Shown: positions 38,801 through 50,480, counted from the stretch's first letter. The stretch: DNA of 64,000 nucleotides from Bolinopsis microptera (GCF_026151205.1 NC_087075.1:5758858-5822857); one strand, 5' to 3'. Program-made: numbers and translations. The notes: generated by a model from the sequence alone, not told the origin.

Positions 38801-41800
38801 TAATGGGCATTAATGGCAGTGGCAGTCTGTGCAAAATTTTAAAATACTGCCATTAATGCCCATACTTTTTTATTCGCTTTTGAAACTTTCAGGTCACGTC
38901 TATTTCATACCTACAATAAATATCCTGTCTACAGACCTTATTAAAGGTTCATGACGCCCAAAAATAACCCACCCTTATATTTTAATATATTGTTGTTATG
39001 TAACATATAACTAAGATTAGTCAAAACCGGACCTTTTTATCTGCTTCCTATCCCGAGATATTGGGAGATCTAATTATGCTCCCCACCGAGCTTGTGACGT
39101 CACGTTTGTGCCCACCTTGCTTGGTTAAAATAACACTGCTCCTACAGCTATAATAAGGTTGTTTCTGTTGTTTCTGACATAAATTAGGTTGCCCCCTCTC
39201 CAGGTGACCAAGAGCTTAGGGTAGCGCGACAATTGACCCCCCGACAATTGACCCCCCGACAATTGACCCCTTATGTAATTACACTGGGGTCAATTGTCGC
39301 AAAATCTAGGGTTTAGTACGAAAATTGACCCCCCGACAATTGACCCCCCGACAATTGACCCCTTATATAATTACACTGGGGTCAATTGTCGCGAAATCTA
39401 GGGTTTAGTACGACAATTGACCCCCCGACAATTGACCCCCTATGTAATTACGCTGGGGTCAATTGTCGCGAAATCAAGGGCTTAGTACGAAAATTGACCC
39501 CCGACAATTGACCCACCATGTAATTACACTTGGGTCAATTGATCGAGTTAGGGTCAGGATCCTAGGTCAGGGTCCTAGGTCAGGGTCCTGGGTCAGGGTC
39601 CTGGGTACGGTCAGGGCCCTGGGTTAGGGTTAGGGTCAGGGTCAGGGTCAGGGTCAGGGTCCTGGGTCAGGGTCCTGGGTTAGGGTCAGGGTCAGGATCA
39701 GGGTCAGTGTCAGGGTCAGGGTCAGGGTCAGGGTCAGGGTCAGGGTCAGGGTCAGGGTCAGGGTCAGGGTCAGGGTCAGGGTCAGGGTCAGGGTCAGGGT
39801 CCTGGGTCAGGGTCCTGGGTCAGGGTCCTGGGTCAGGATCAGAGTCAGGGTCAGGGTCAGGGTCAGGGTCAGGGTCAGGGTCAGGGTCAGGGTCAGGGTC
39901 AGGGTCAGGGTCAGGGTCAGGGTCAGGGTCCTGGGTCAGGGTCATGGTCAGGGTCAGGGTCAGGGTCAGGGTCAGGGTCAGGGTCAGGGTCAGGGTCAGG
40001 GTCAGGGTCAGGGTCCTGGGTCAGGGTCCTGGGTCCTAGGGTCAGGGTCAGGGTTATGGTTAGGGTCAGGGTTAGGGTCAGGGTCAGGGTCAGGGTCAGG
40101 GTCAGGGTCAGGGTCAGGGTCAGGGTCAGGGTCAGGGTCAGGGTCAGGGTCAGGGTCAGGGTCATGGTCAGGATAAAGGTTAGGGTCAGGGTCCTGGGTC
40201 AGGGTCAGGGTCAGGGTCAGGGTCAGGGTCAGGGTCCTGGGTCAGGGTCAGGGTCAGGGTCAGGGTCAGGGTCAGGGTCAGGGTCAGGGTCAGGGTCAGG
40301 GTCAGGGTCAGGGTCAGGGTCAGGGTCAGGGTCAGGATAAAGGTCAGGGTCAGGGTCCTGGTCAGGGTCCTGGGTCAGGGTCAGGGTCAGGGTCAGGGTC
40401 AGGGTCAGGGTCAGGGTCAGGGTCAGGGTCAGGGTCAGGGTCAGGGTCAGGGTCAGGGTCAGGGTCCTGGGTCAGGGTCAGGGTCAGGGTCAGGGTCCTG
40501 GGTCAGGGTCAGGGTCAGGGTCAGGGTCAGGGTCAGGGTCAGGGTCAGGGTCAGGGTCAGGGTCAGGGTCAGGGTCCTGGGTCAGGGTACGGTCAGGGTC
40601 CTGGGTCCTAGGGTCAGGGTTATGGTTAGGGTCAGGGTTAGGGTTAGGGTTAGGGTTAGGGTCAGGGTTAGGGTTAGGGTTAGGGTTAGGGTTAGGGTTA
40701 GGACTTAGGGTTAGGGTCAGGGTTAGGGTCAATTGTCGGGGGGTCAATTGTCGCCCACCCGAGCTTAGCCAGCAAGGCTATGGGTCATGCGATACTGATA
40801 CAGACGAAGAAGGATCATACATCCCGGAAGGATCTCGCCTCAGTGCTCTAGTACCGATTGAAAGCTGGTGCTCATGTGGTCTGCGTATTAGATGCCATCT
40901 GAGATAGAGAACTACTACTGTCGAGAAAGCACGTGTCTCATGGTTTCGATTTTTCTATTAAATATGGGCATTAATGTGCATTAATGTGCATTAATGGGCA
41001 TTAATGGGCATTAATGGGCATTAATGGCAGTGGCAGTCTGAACAAAATTTTAAAATACTGCCATTAATGCCCGTTGGTCCCCCCCCCCCCCCCCCCCCCG
41101 AAATGAGACTTTTCTTGCCATGTTTTTTAATTTTTTTATAAATCTTTCTCTCTTCACTTTTGTAAATGTATTGTTAAACCTGAACAACCGCTAAACAACC
41201 AGCTATACCCGTTCTAACCGCTCTAACCGCTATGATATCCAGGTAGCGTTTGACTCGGTGCTCTACTACTATCAATCCGATGGTGAGATCTACAGGCCAG
41301 CTAACATACCTGAAAAAGTTTTTAGCAGAGAAATCGAGTACTACCGGTATGTGTCCTACCTATATATGCACTTGTACTCGTTCAAATGTACCCACATTTT
41401 TAAGTCTGGGAATGGCAAAAATTTCGTGAATTCGTGAATATATATATTACATAGAATTTAAGTTTTTCCTGGATTTCAGGTAAAGTATCACGCTGAAGTC
41501 CTTTAATTTTCTTTACACAAATCATGCGCCAATAAATTAAAGCCCAACCCTCATGTCTCGTTGCATCAGTAACAAGAATTACACGGGTATAAAGTAAACA
41601 CACGGAATTTCAGGCTGTTTCCCTCGAAGCCGGCTGAATCTATCGCCACTTCAACAATCCGACAAAACGGGTTCTGGAAGAGATTCCAGCTTTTACTATG
41701 GGTTTGTAAATTTAAGAGTTTGGTAAAATTGTAGTTAAATATAACTTTCTCTCTGTACTAATCTAATAAGTTAAGTCATCTGATGACCCATAAATAGGAG

Positions 41801-44800
41801 CCATACAACTTTTATTTTACTTATTATTAACACCATGATTTAACTTATTTTAAGTTATTAATGATTCGGTAACCTGCTAAATGTATTAGCGATTATCCGG
41901 TTTTGAGAGGTGTGACTGTGATTTAACAACCTCCCAACTTAAAAACCTCCCAACTTTGTTACCTTATAAATAAACTCAACAATAAAAAAATTATAGTAAA
42001 CTGATCATCCCATCTAACCATAATATTGATTTCAAATACCTATTATAAACAAAATAAATAAAAATGGTCTCTGTTTCAGTTGTTCCTGGAAAAACCACAA
42101 TCGAGCTCCGGAGCCCGTATTTGGGCCTCCCTCAACATCATAATAATTCTGATATCAGTCTGCAATCTTATTAGCGAGAGCATGCCTGTGTACAGGTAAC
42201 CTATATTATATTGCTATTAATAATTAACTAATAACTAACTAATTAATTACTAATTACTAGTTAATCACTAGATAATATTATTATATTAGTGAGAGCATGC
42301 CTGTGTACAGGTAACCTATATTACTATATTAGTAACTTATATTAGATCATTTAATATTATCGTGTAAACTAGCAATCTACTTAAAGTAGAGTGTTAGAGT
42401 GCAGACGTCCGTAGGATTTGAAAAGCCACTCCTGCAATGATATCTTATTCTATATTAGATCGTTACACTTTAACAATGACACGTTTAATGCCGTTTTTGC
42501 TTCAAGTTAAATATAGATTTTTGCCTTGTACTATCACGGAGACCGATTAAATGCGGCTATTTTTAATCTCCTGATCATTAAGCTCAGTCGTCATAGAAAA
42601 AGTCAGATCAACTTTCTTTAAAGTTAAACATTAAAACCATCAAGGAGTCTAGAGTTTGATCTACTAGACCCTACCTTGACAGTTATGATATTGAGTATTA
42701 GAATTTAGTATTAGAATTATTAGCTTGAACTGATTTCTTATTTCACAAGACTCAAGAGTTTCTTACCTCAGGCATAATCCAGAGGCAGAAAGAATTTTCT
42801 TCTCCGTAGATGCGTGCTGCGTTTCTTATTTTACTATCGGTAGGTATTTTAAATGGATTATATTAAAGTATCAATTTATACTTGTAGCTTTAATGATGTT
42901 ATGCAAATGAGAATTGTCTCTAAAAAATAATAATATTCATTTCTGGATAAAATTCTTGAAATAACTTCAAGATTAAAATTTCAAGAGTAAGGCATGAAAT
43001 TGAAGATTTACATTTCCGCCGGAGAATAAACACGGGACCATCATTTTCAGACATATTATTAAGATTTAGCTCATCGCCCTCAAAAAGAAAATTCCTAAAA
43101 GAAGTATTAAACTGGTTCGACATGCTAGCGGTGTTGCCATTTTATGTAGAGCTACTTTTGGGGGAGAACTCCGGGACTGATGGCATGATGGCTCTCAGAG
43201 TACTCAGACTTTTTAGAATAACCAGGGTTCTCAAACTTATCAGGTAATATCCGTTATTATATCTGTATTTTCCTTTTATATTTATATCGTTAAGAATTAT
43301 TATATCCTGCTACAGCGTTAATCTGTCTATCCTGTATCTGAGTATTTCCTGTTTGTCTATTACTTGTGCGCTAAAAATCTAATACGTTTATTTAGAGATA
43401 TTTAGAGTTTATTTAGAGTTTCTCGCGATGGCTAAATTGAAGAATTCAGACTCCTAAATGCTAAAACTTGCGTTGAATTGAAAATAATGTACATTAAACC
43501 ATATGCCGCCTGTCTTTGAGCCAATGCACATTGTGCATTGCACAATGGGTCTGTCTGGGGTCCCGTCTGTTTGCCTGTCTGCCTGTTTGTCAAAATATTT
43601 ACTGCAACCAATAAAATAGGAAAGACAGCCACTCTGGAGTCGAGTGATGACATAAAGTTGCACAGCTCTCAACTTAACAAGTCCTTTTTGAAAGCTATAT
43701 CGTATAAGTGTCGTTAAGGGGGGGGGGGGGGGGGGGGGGGGGGAGCCACTCCCATATTTGGTCCAAATTAGGCCCAATTTAGCCAAATACCCTGAACATG
43801 CCCAAAACCCAGGTTTATAGCCGGTTACCCCCTAATTGTGTGCTTGTCTCCTTGAGGGTGAATAAGGGACTTCAGCTGGTTTGACACTTTTATATTCGGA
43901 AAATCTGTATTGTGTTAAAAGATTGTGGGGTTATCAGCGTACCACATTCCAGGGATTTTACTGACTGACACTAAGAGCGTCTGGGCCAATGGGTCAAACA
44001 TCGCTGTAGAGTGTAGGGCCCGTCTAGAACTGGTCAAGAAGTAAGAACCAGTCTTGAATTGGATTATACCCGATCTTTAAAACCAGCTTAACTCTTAAGT
44101 GTATTGAATCGAAATCATTTGCAGTAAAATCCAGTCGATCCGGACACACAGGTCACAGTCGGATCTTGCCACAAAACTTAATATACCCTATACCCTTTCC
44201 ACCGTTTGTTGTAACTTTGTAAGGAAGTGTGTTCACCTGTGTACGTGTGTTTTAGTGTTTGTTAAGCTGTTTGTATGTCAGTGCGTTTAATTGTTTGCTT
44301 GTGATTGTCCATAACGACCCCCTTCTCCTCAGGCACTCTCAACAGATGATGTTGATGCTGCTGGTGTTAAGGAACTGTTTTAGTGAGCTGGGAATCCTCT
44401 TCTGTACCTGGTTGATGGGAGCCTTGGTCTTCGGTACTATCATGCACTACATAGAGGTAAAACTAAACTTGTAAAACTAAGCTTGTGAAACTTGGTATTA
44501 AATTAACCCACATATTATTTTAATTTAGGTGTTGTTATATTATTAGGGATATATTTGTTAACAACTTGCTATTACTCATTTGGTTAACATTTTAACCCGG
44601 GGTTAAGTATTGCAGGGGTTTTATGGCATTATAACCGTGTCATTAATCATACCAACTAAGATCTGACTATTTGTAAGACATGTTATGTTACCAATAATGC
44701 TTTTAAGAAAACTAATTATAATTTTCCCAGGTGGACGCCGATAGTGGCTTCGACTCAGTCCTCTATGCATGCTGGTGGGCCGCCGTGACCATGACAACCG

Positions 44801-45042
44801 TCGGCTACGGAGACATGACGCCACAAACAAACATCGGCAAAGCGTTCGGCAGCATGATTCTGTTTATCAGTATGATCTACATCGCCCTCCCCATGACACT
44901 TATAGTCAGCAAGTTCAATACTGCTCTGGAAGACTGGAAACAACAAGAACGAACTCAGATTTATTACAAGAAAAAGGCAAATGAAGAACAGAGTCAGAGT
45001 AATGCCGATCAAGAGAATGAACAAGCGGTTCAAGAGGCTTGA
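35815..45042 (+). CDS. Shaker-type (Kv1-like) voltage-gated potassium channel subunit, 11 exons, 505 aa
   Basis: Exons, all with GT-AG junctions and matching phase: 35815-36034, 36851-36936, 37279-37397, 38524-38611, 41243-41346, 41614-41701, 42080-42195, 42772-42839, 43051-43243, 44333-44456, 44731-45042. The first about 120 residues are a variable cytoplasmic N-terminus. The T1 tetramerisation domain follows (residues about 122-205: RIIFNVSGKRFETTFECLNG, FPDTLLG, DEYFLNRNQ, FDSVLYYYQSDG). S1 to S3 lie in exons 7-9 with a very short S1-S2 linker. S4 is ALRVLRLFRITRVLKLIR, with six basic residues every third position as in Shaker. S5 is in exon 10. Exon 11 carries the pore with TTVGYGD (residues 424-430), S6 and a charged C-terminus. 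The T1 lacks the zinc-binding cysteines of Kv2-4, so it is Shaker-like. The S6 gate motif PVP is replaced by PMT (456-458). AATAAA at 45058 is a likely polyadenylation signal 15 bases after the stop. Confidence 0.93.
37406..37482. repeat. AGATAAG microsatellite in Kv intron 3
   Basis: AGATAAGAGATAAGAGATAA-type units begin 8 bases after the donor of exon 3. Confidence 0.9.
39220..40760. mobile_element. Nested TIR element carrying a telomere-like array
   Basis: The left end GGTAGCGCGACAATTGACC and the reverse complement of the right end, GGGTGGGCGACAATTGACC, form an inverted repeat that continues into a second GACAATTGACCC unit. GAGCTTAG flanks both sides (39212-39219 and 40761-40768), an 8-bp TSD. 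After the left end come three copies of a segment with CGACAATTGACC, TAATTACACT and GGGGTCAATTGTCG (39225-39545), then the TCAGGG/TTAGGG array. Confidence 0.75.
39550..40728. repeat. (TCAGGG)n / (TTAGGG)n telomere-like array
   Basis: About 1.2 kb of hexamers: mostly TCAGGG with CCTGGG interruptions, passing to canonical TTAGGG near 40640-40720. GGG every six bases gives strong G-quadruplex potential. The repeating dipeptide frames over this region are not genes. Confidence 0.95.
42285..42324 (+). repeat. Duplicate of the Kv exon 7 3' end and donor
   Basis: GAGAGCATGCCTGTGTACAG followed by GTAACCTATATTA repeats 42170-42209 (exon 7 end plus donor) 115 bases downstream inside intron 7 with one substitution. 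Confidence 0.9.
43713..43743. repeat. Poly(G) run in Kv intron 9
   Basis: About 28 consecutive G, followed by GAGCCACTCCCATATTTGG. No matching C-run or TIR was found on the right, so it could be a decayed end of a poly(G)-bounded element or a plain homopolymer. Confidence 0.8.
43953..44040 (+). other. Possible orphan or alternative exon in Kv intron 9
   Basis: Between TTCCAG and GTAAGA lies an 88-base open segment reading ILLTDTKSVWANGSNIAVEC and ARLELVKK. Splicing it into the Kv mRNA after exon 9 would give a stop within a few codons, so it would be a poison exon or belong to another gene. A weak resemblance to the LLTDxxxxW segment of XRCC4/XLF-like proteins is only suggestive. Confidence 0.25.
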
Positions 45043-46430
45043 TATTTTTTTGGGAAAAATAAAGTTTAAAGTTGCTTTACGGAGATGATTAACGCTGTGC
45101 TTGCCACGTTTAAAGAAACGTAATCGAGAGCTACTCTGTACTCGGAAGAATCGTGGCTGAGACCGTTACTCGGGAGCCATTTTGGTCGTGGTTGTCGAGA
45201 ATTCCATGCAATGGATAATTAATACAATCAGGAAATCTGAGATGTTATCACCGGGCGACAAGATCAGATGTTTACGACATGTATGGATGTCAAGTTTGTC
45301 GTTCGATCATAAAATTAAACGTTGTACCAGAAGAAACTTTGGTGATCATTTAATTAATTATACGAATATTATTTCGGGTACGGATAATTATTGTATTCTT
45401 ATCATTTTGAATAAACATACAGAGCGTGTTTTGAATACAAACATACCATTTGAGATCTCCAAAATTAACAAATATTGATAATCTAGCATACGATTGTGGC
45501 GTAAATTCCGGATGCGAATATATTAAAATATCAAGATGTTTTAAGAGTTGAGACATCCATCTATAACACTAACAGATCTCGTGCTGCCTACTCTATAACA
45601 GACGATAATTGTGCAGCCAAGTGTCAGTTGTCGTAAGCTCCTTGAAATACGCGGAAAGTCTGAAAGGCCGAAGCCAAGTTGTCCCATAATGTCCCTATAA
45701 AAATTATATATATATGTATATTATATTTTAGGCCCTATAACATTGGCCTACATTCTCATATCCAGTTTCTATTAAACTCAGTAGAGATTCCCACACGATC
45801 TGTTCCATTTCTTTAAGTTGAATATTTATATATGAAAACAGCATTTCAATGATAATTTTAGACTTTAATTTATTGACCATTGATATTTACCAACGATCAA
45901 ACTCAAACCCAATTTGCGGTCTCTTGATCTTCTGTAAACACCGATTTAACGGGAATTTCATACTAATGTAATTTACCTACTCTACATTATAGCCGTTTAG
46001 ATTTAAGGCTCATCAGTAAACAAAAGTCAAATATTCCATTTATGATATACACTATAGCTTACCCGTGTGTTATCCGTGCGTTATTAAATGTGTACTGTGC
46101 ATAAAATTAAAGTGTCTGTTATGTCATTAAATTACCGAATCACAAGCACCCATAAGTACTGATAAACTGGTAAGACCTTTCTAAACACGCATTGTCCTTA
46201 ATCAAGCAATATCCTGTTAGAGAAAATATTATCGTTTGAGTGGGAGCACCATGGATAATAATTGATTGATTGACAATGCCAACCTTGCAGAACATAATAA
46301 TCAAAACCTTTTACAGCTTTGAGTCCAACATTCAGTTACATAATTACCCTCTTACAACTTTACAAGAAAATTACCTAGTTGCGATGCCATACAGTTACCA
46401 CCTTGATAAATTCCTGTTGCCCAAGCAAAG
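45043..46430. other. 3' flank of Kv and intergenic
   Basis: AATAAA at 45058-45063. A 98-residue frame at 45182-45478 has no recognisable domain and is not called a gene. Confidence 0.4.
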
Positions 46431-46431
46431 A

Positions 46432-46680
46432 TTCTCGGCTTCCCCCTTTAATCACATAATCCCTTATAAAACAATGAGTGAACAATAAGCGCTCGCGCTA
46501 CAAGGAAATGGATTAAAAATAGAACAACAGCAATTCGGTAAATCTCGTGGGCAAGGCTGTCCCATTTCATACTTCTACAGCTAACTAGCTAATGGCAATG
46601 CTATTGTCACTGTTTCACTTAATTGAACAGTTCGTTTGCTTTTAGTTTATCAGAGAGAAATCCAAATAGCACTTATAGGT
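46432..46680 (+). repeat. Dispersed repeat, copy 1
   Basis: Shares blocks with 52076-52290: ATTCTCGGCTTCC, TTTAATCACATAATCC, AAAAATAGAACAACAG and CAGTTCGTTTGCTTTTAGTT in the same order. Confidence 0.75.
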
Positions 46681-46749
46681 CAAAATTTCTATCGGCACTC
46701 ATTGAGGTATGCTATGAGGACGGTTTTTTATCTGTCATTAAATGTTTTA

Positions 46750-47900
46750 TATTATATAATTAATGAAAGGCCGGGGTCACAGGGAGGAGGATAATAGTAG
46801 TAGTACTTTTTTCTTTTTTGTGTTTTTGATGGTCAGTTTTTATTATCGCATCAAAAAACATCCGTCATAACAGGCACGTAGCCAGGCCCAGGGGGGGTTA
46901 CCGTTTAACTTCCCATTTCTCATATAATTTGCACGTGGGCGGTCGTACATACAAAAAGAATCTTTCGAATTATAATATAGAGTAGAAAGCCCGTGGTATC
47001 AGGGATGAAGCTAGTACTCTAGTAGGTTTTTATAGCGTCAAAAAATATCCTACACAACCGAAGATACAGCCGATTAAAATGTTGTCGCTCGCACTAAACA
47101 CAACGTAATATCAACAAATCCTATAAAGCTATAAAAATGCCGTTTGAATAATCTTTGCACATGCACGTGTATGTAACAACCCTCGTTACCATGGTTACTA
47201 TGCAGCTTCCTATTTCTCTTTTAATTTGCACGTGGGCGGTCGTACAGTGTACAAAAAGAATTCTCTGAATTATAATACAGACTAGAAAACCCGTGGTCAC
47301 AGGGAGGAAGCTAATAGTATTTTTGTTAGTAAGTTTAAATCACGTCAAAAAATATCCTACACATGAACCGAAGATACAGCCAATTAAAATGTTGCTCGTA
47401 CTAAACACAGCGTAATATCAACAAAACCGATCAAAATGACGTTCAAACAATCATTGCACGTGCACGTGTGTGTAATAACCCTCGTTACCAAGGTTAATAT
47501 GCAACTACCTATTTCTCGTCTGATTTGCACGTGGGCGGTCTTACAGTGTACAGTGTACGTACAGAAAGAATTCTCTGAATTATAAGTAAGACTAGAAAAC
47601 CCGTGGTCACAGGGAGGAAGCTAATAGTACTTTTTGTTGGTAAGTTTAAATCGCGTCAAAAAGTATTCATCCCCACCGAGGATACATCCGATGAAAATTT
47701 TGCTCGCACTAAACACAGCGTAATATCAACAAAACCGATAAAAAAACGCCGTTTTAGCTAACAATCTTTGTACGTGCACGTGCGTGTAACAACCCTCGTT
47801 GCCATGGTTACTTTGCAACCTTTTGCTTTTTACCTAATTTGCACGTGGGCGGTCGTACAAACGTACATTGTACAAACAAAAAGAATTCTCTGAATTTAGG
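46750..47900. repeat. Four tandem copies of an approx. 300-bp repeat
   Basis: GCACGTGGGCGGTCGTAC occurs at 46931, 47228, 47526 (one mismatch) and 47841, and the intervening sequence is repeated (AGAATTCTCTGAATTATAA, CCCGTGGTCACAGGGAGGAA, ACACAGCGTAATATCAACAA). Each unit also carries CACGTGCACGTG. Confidence 0.9.
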
Positions 47901-47940
47901 TAAGATACTTCCACAATAGTTCCGGTGAATCTGGTTTACT

Positions 47941-48200
47941 ATGTCTCGTTTGTCTCACGTGTTTAAAATGTCTCGTGTGTCTCATGTGTTTCATGTGTCT
48001 CGTATGTCTCATGTGTCTCGTGTGTTTCATGTGTCTCGTATGTCTCACGTGTTTCATGTGTCTCGTGTGTCTCATGTGTCTCGTGTGTTTCATGTGTCTC
48101 GTATGTCTCACGTGTTTCATGTGTCTCATGTGTCTCGTGTGTTTCATGTGTCTCGTGTGTTTCATGTGTCTCGTGTGTTTCGTTTGTTTCGTGTGTCTAC
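47941..48200. repeat. 18-bp CATGTGTCTCGTGTGTTT minisatellite
   Basis: About 14 units of TCTCGTGTGTTTCATGTG type. It is open in several frames on both strands because it lacks stop codons, not because it codes. Confidence 0.9.
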
Positions 48201-48480
48201 GGACCACATTTTAAGGAATTTATACCAGCTGCGTTGGTTTGGACATGTCAGTAGAATGCCTGAAGATCGGTTACCCAACTATTTACTTGAATGGAAACCC
48301 AAGCATGGGAAGAGATCAAGAGGCAGGCCTAGGAAGAGCCTAAATGATGTATTTATTGAGGATGCTGAGCAGAGATTGGATCGGAATGGACTCACGATTG
48401 ATTGTATGAGAAAGTGAGAAGATTAGCTGCAGACCGAAAGGGATGGAGAAATGTTACCCGCCGAAGTTGTATAATACAAA
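48196..48480 (+). pseudogene. LINE reverse transcriptase C-terminal tail
   Basis: Reads HILRNLYQLRWFGHVSRMPE, then KHGKRSRGRPRKSLNDVF and, after a one-base frameshift at about 48415, VRRLAADRKGWRNVTRR. LRWFGHVxRMPxDRLP...RGRPR...DRxxWR is the standard end of many LINE RT proteins. The catalytic domain is absent (5'-truncated), and a GTAT microsatellite-like tail follows at 48537. Confidence 0.8.
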
Positions 48481-49611
48481 GTAATGACGCAGTCGACACA
48501 GACTAATCCTTTTGGATGGAGATCTCGCCATGTATCATGTATGTATGTATAATCTACGAATCTTAATAATTTGGTTAAAAAACTAAAGTGAACAAGATTG
48601 ACACTGGAATATTTTATTCTGCTATATTTTAGCAATAATATAAATAAATATTATTTATAACATACAATACACCGGATATACTTGATAAATACCGTTATAA
48701 ACTTATTACAAATACAGTAACTCTAAGTTCACATTAATAAAAAACTGGCTAGAAACTTAATAGAAACAATAACTTGAACTAAGGATTTGTAGGATATAAT
48801 CGAGTTAGTATTACTGTTAAATTGAGATATAATTGGAGGTGTTTATTGTTTAAATCATTTACTGCTTAATCTAGAACGATCGACGCGCGGCTGAATATGA
48901 AATAGTTGTACTTGTTTGAAGTTTAAGTCGCAACAAAATATAATATAACTGTTATTTATGTCATAAACGACCAAGATATCCAAGACCTCCTCAATATTTA
49001 TATACACAAGGTAGTTTTAATAACAGTGTTTGTATTTCTTTATTGTTTAATGTTTAGTTTACTAGATTACTTGCTCATGTCACCATGGCTATAAATACAT
49101 GTAATAATATCAAAAGTAACATAATATATCGATTATGGAAATTTACGATCGCAGTTTAATACTTTAATATGAAATCTTAGTTTGCTAATATAGCCCATCT
49201 TTCAAAATCAGCTTGAAAATCATCAAGATTTTGAGAAATGGAAGATTCAAAACCACCTCTAATATAATAGCCCTGCATAACGACCTGTCAAACCCAATTT
49301 ACAAACTTAAAACAGTTCAAGTCCAAAAAACCAACCACCCGTCACTACAATAAATACATCTGTGCGATCAAACCTGTCATCGTTCATCTATTTGAACTCC
49401 TCGAAATTGGTGTGTCCGGTATCTTTAGCATGTTGCCTAGCAACCTTCTCTCCTGCCATTCCAATACCACACGTGCCGCATTTTAGGGTAAAGTTCGCTA
49501 AATCAGTGTAGTTGTGTGCCTGAGGTAGACGAGTCAGAGGCCTGCTTGAACAAGACAATTTGCCCTAATTTATATCAAGAAATATCAAGACCACAGAAAT
49601 AAATTGGTCGT
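48481..49611. other. Intergenic, no gene recognised
   Basis: AT-rich, short frames only. Confidence 0.4.
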
Positions 49612-49867
49612 TATAACTTATCGGACTTTATTTTAACGGACATTAATTGTACGCTGCGGGCCCCAGCGTTCATTTTAATGTCCGTTCAAATTAAGTCAGA
49701 CAATATAGTTAAATTAAATACATTAAATGAATGCCTTCAAGTGTTCATGTTTAATGTCTGTTCAGAATTCATGGAATTTCCGGTCAAATAACGTCCGATT
49801 TGACATACGTTGCATGCCACTCTGATATTTGGGATACGTAACATGTATCAACGTCCGATAAGGTATA
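49612..49867. mobile_element. Candidate 256-bp MITE
   Basis: The left end TATAACTTATCGGACTTT matches the reverse complement of the right end, TATACCTTATCGGACGTT, at 16 of 18 positions. Inside, AACGGACATTAA and TTAATGTCCGTT form a second hairpin. No TSD beyond TA-rich ends is clear. Confidence 0.45.
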
Positions 49868-50384
49868 AATACGTTTACCTTTTTAGCATTAGCAGCAACC
49901 AGCATGGCGGCAGCTTCAATATCAGAGTCTTGAAGAGGAAATACAGTTACTTGTCCTGTAGGGCTGGGTTCGTAGAGCGGGTCGTAGTGGATACCTGCGG
50001 TTAATCTTAGTTATATATATATCTAGTACTACTACTTACTAATTACTAATTAATTACTAATTACTAATTTATAATCTAGTACTAATACTTGTCCCTGATT
50101 TCATTGATACAACTCGACTTGGGCACTAGTTTCCGTGACAGCTCCATCGCCGATAAACTATTAATTAATCCCAGTTGTAGCATTAAAAAATGTAACATTA
50201 CGTATAGATTACTTTTGTTTAATCAATTTGTTGATGAGTTTATTGATTTTGAACTATATACTGGTAACCATATCACTACGAATGAACCGTTATCTCAATA
50301 CACAGTACATGTATCATGTAAAATGAGCTCAAACCAGATTCGGTATCATCATTAGATGGGCGGTAGTGACATCAATGTTGGCCT

Positions 50385-50480
50385 GGTGTAACAGTCTGTG
50401 TAACAGTGTGTGTAACAGTGTGTGTCACAGTGTGTGTAACAGTGTGTGTAACAGTGTGTGTAACAACTAACAGTGTGTGT
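50385..50480. repeat. GTGTGTAACA microsatellite-like repeat
   Basis: CAGTGTGTGTAA units repeated about seven times. Confidence 0.9.

Larger units (their letters stand above)
38738..41099. mobile_element. Poly(G)-ended TIR element in Kv intron 4
   Basis: Left: G-run (38738-38747), AACCAACGGGCATTAATGG, then a 10-bp motif (GGCATTAATG) repeated six times (38751-38810). Right: six units of the same motif (40961-41020), then ACTGCCATTAATGCCCGTTG and a run of 21 C (41079-41099). GAAATGAG flanks both ends (38730-38737 and 41100-41107), an 8-bp TSD. Each end is the same module in direct orientation: the array, then GGCAGTGGCAGTCTG, AAAATTTTAAAATACTGCC and an inverted piece of the array. There is no transposase. 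A second element is nested inside (39220-40760). Confidence 0.8.

Noticed and set aside
39707-40747. Gly-Ser, Val-Arg and Thr-Leu dipeptide frames on both strands
   Set aside because: Six-base repeats are open in many frames; these are readings of the TCAGGG array.
43713-43743. Poly(G) run as a further bounded element
   Set aside because: No matching C-run, inverted end or TSD within about 1 kb; left as a homopolymer.
45182-45478. 98-residue frame downstream of Kv
   Set aside because: No recognisable domain, AT-rich codons and no splice or promoter evidence.
47896-48214. Arg-His-Met-rich and Cys-Leu-rich frames
   Set aside because: They come from the 18-bp minisatellite; only the downstream LINE tail shows family homology.
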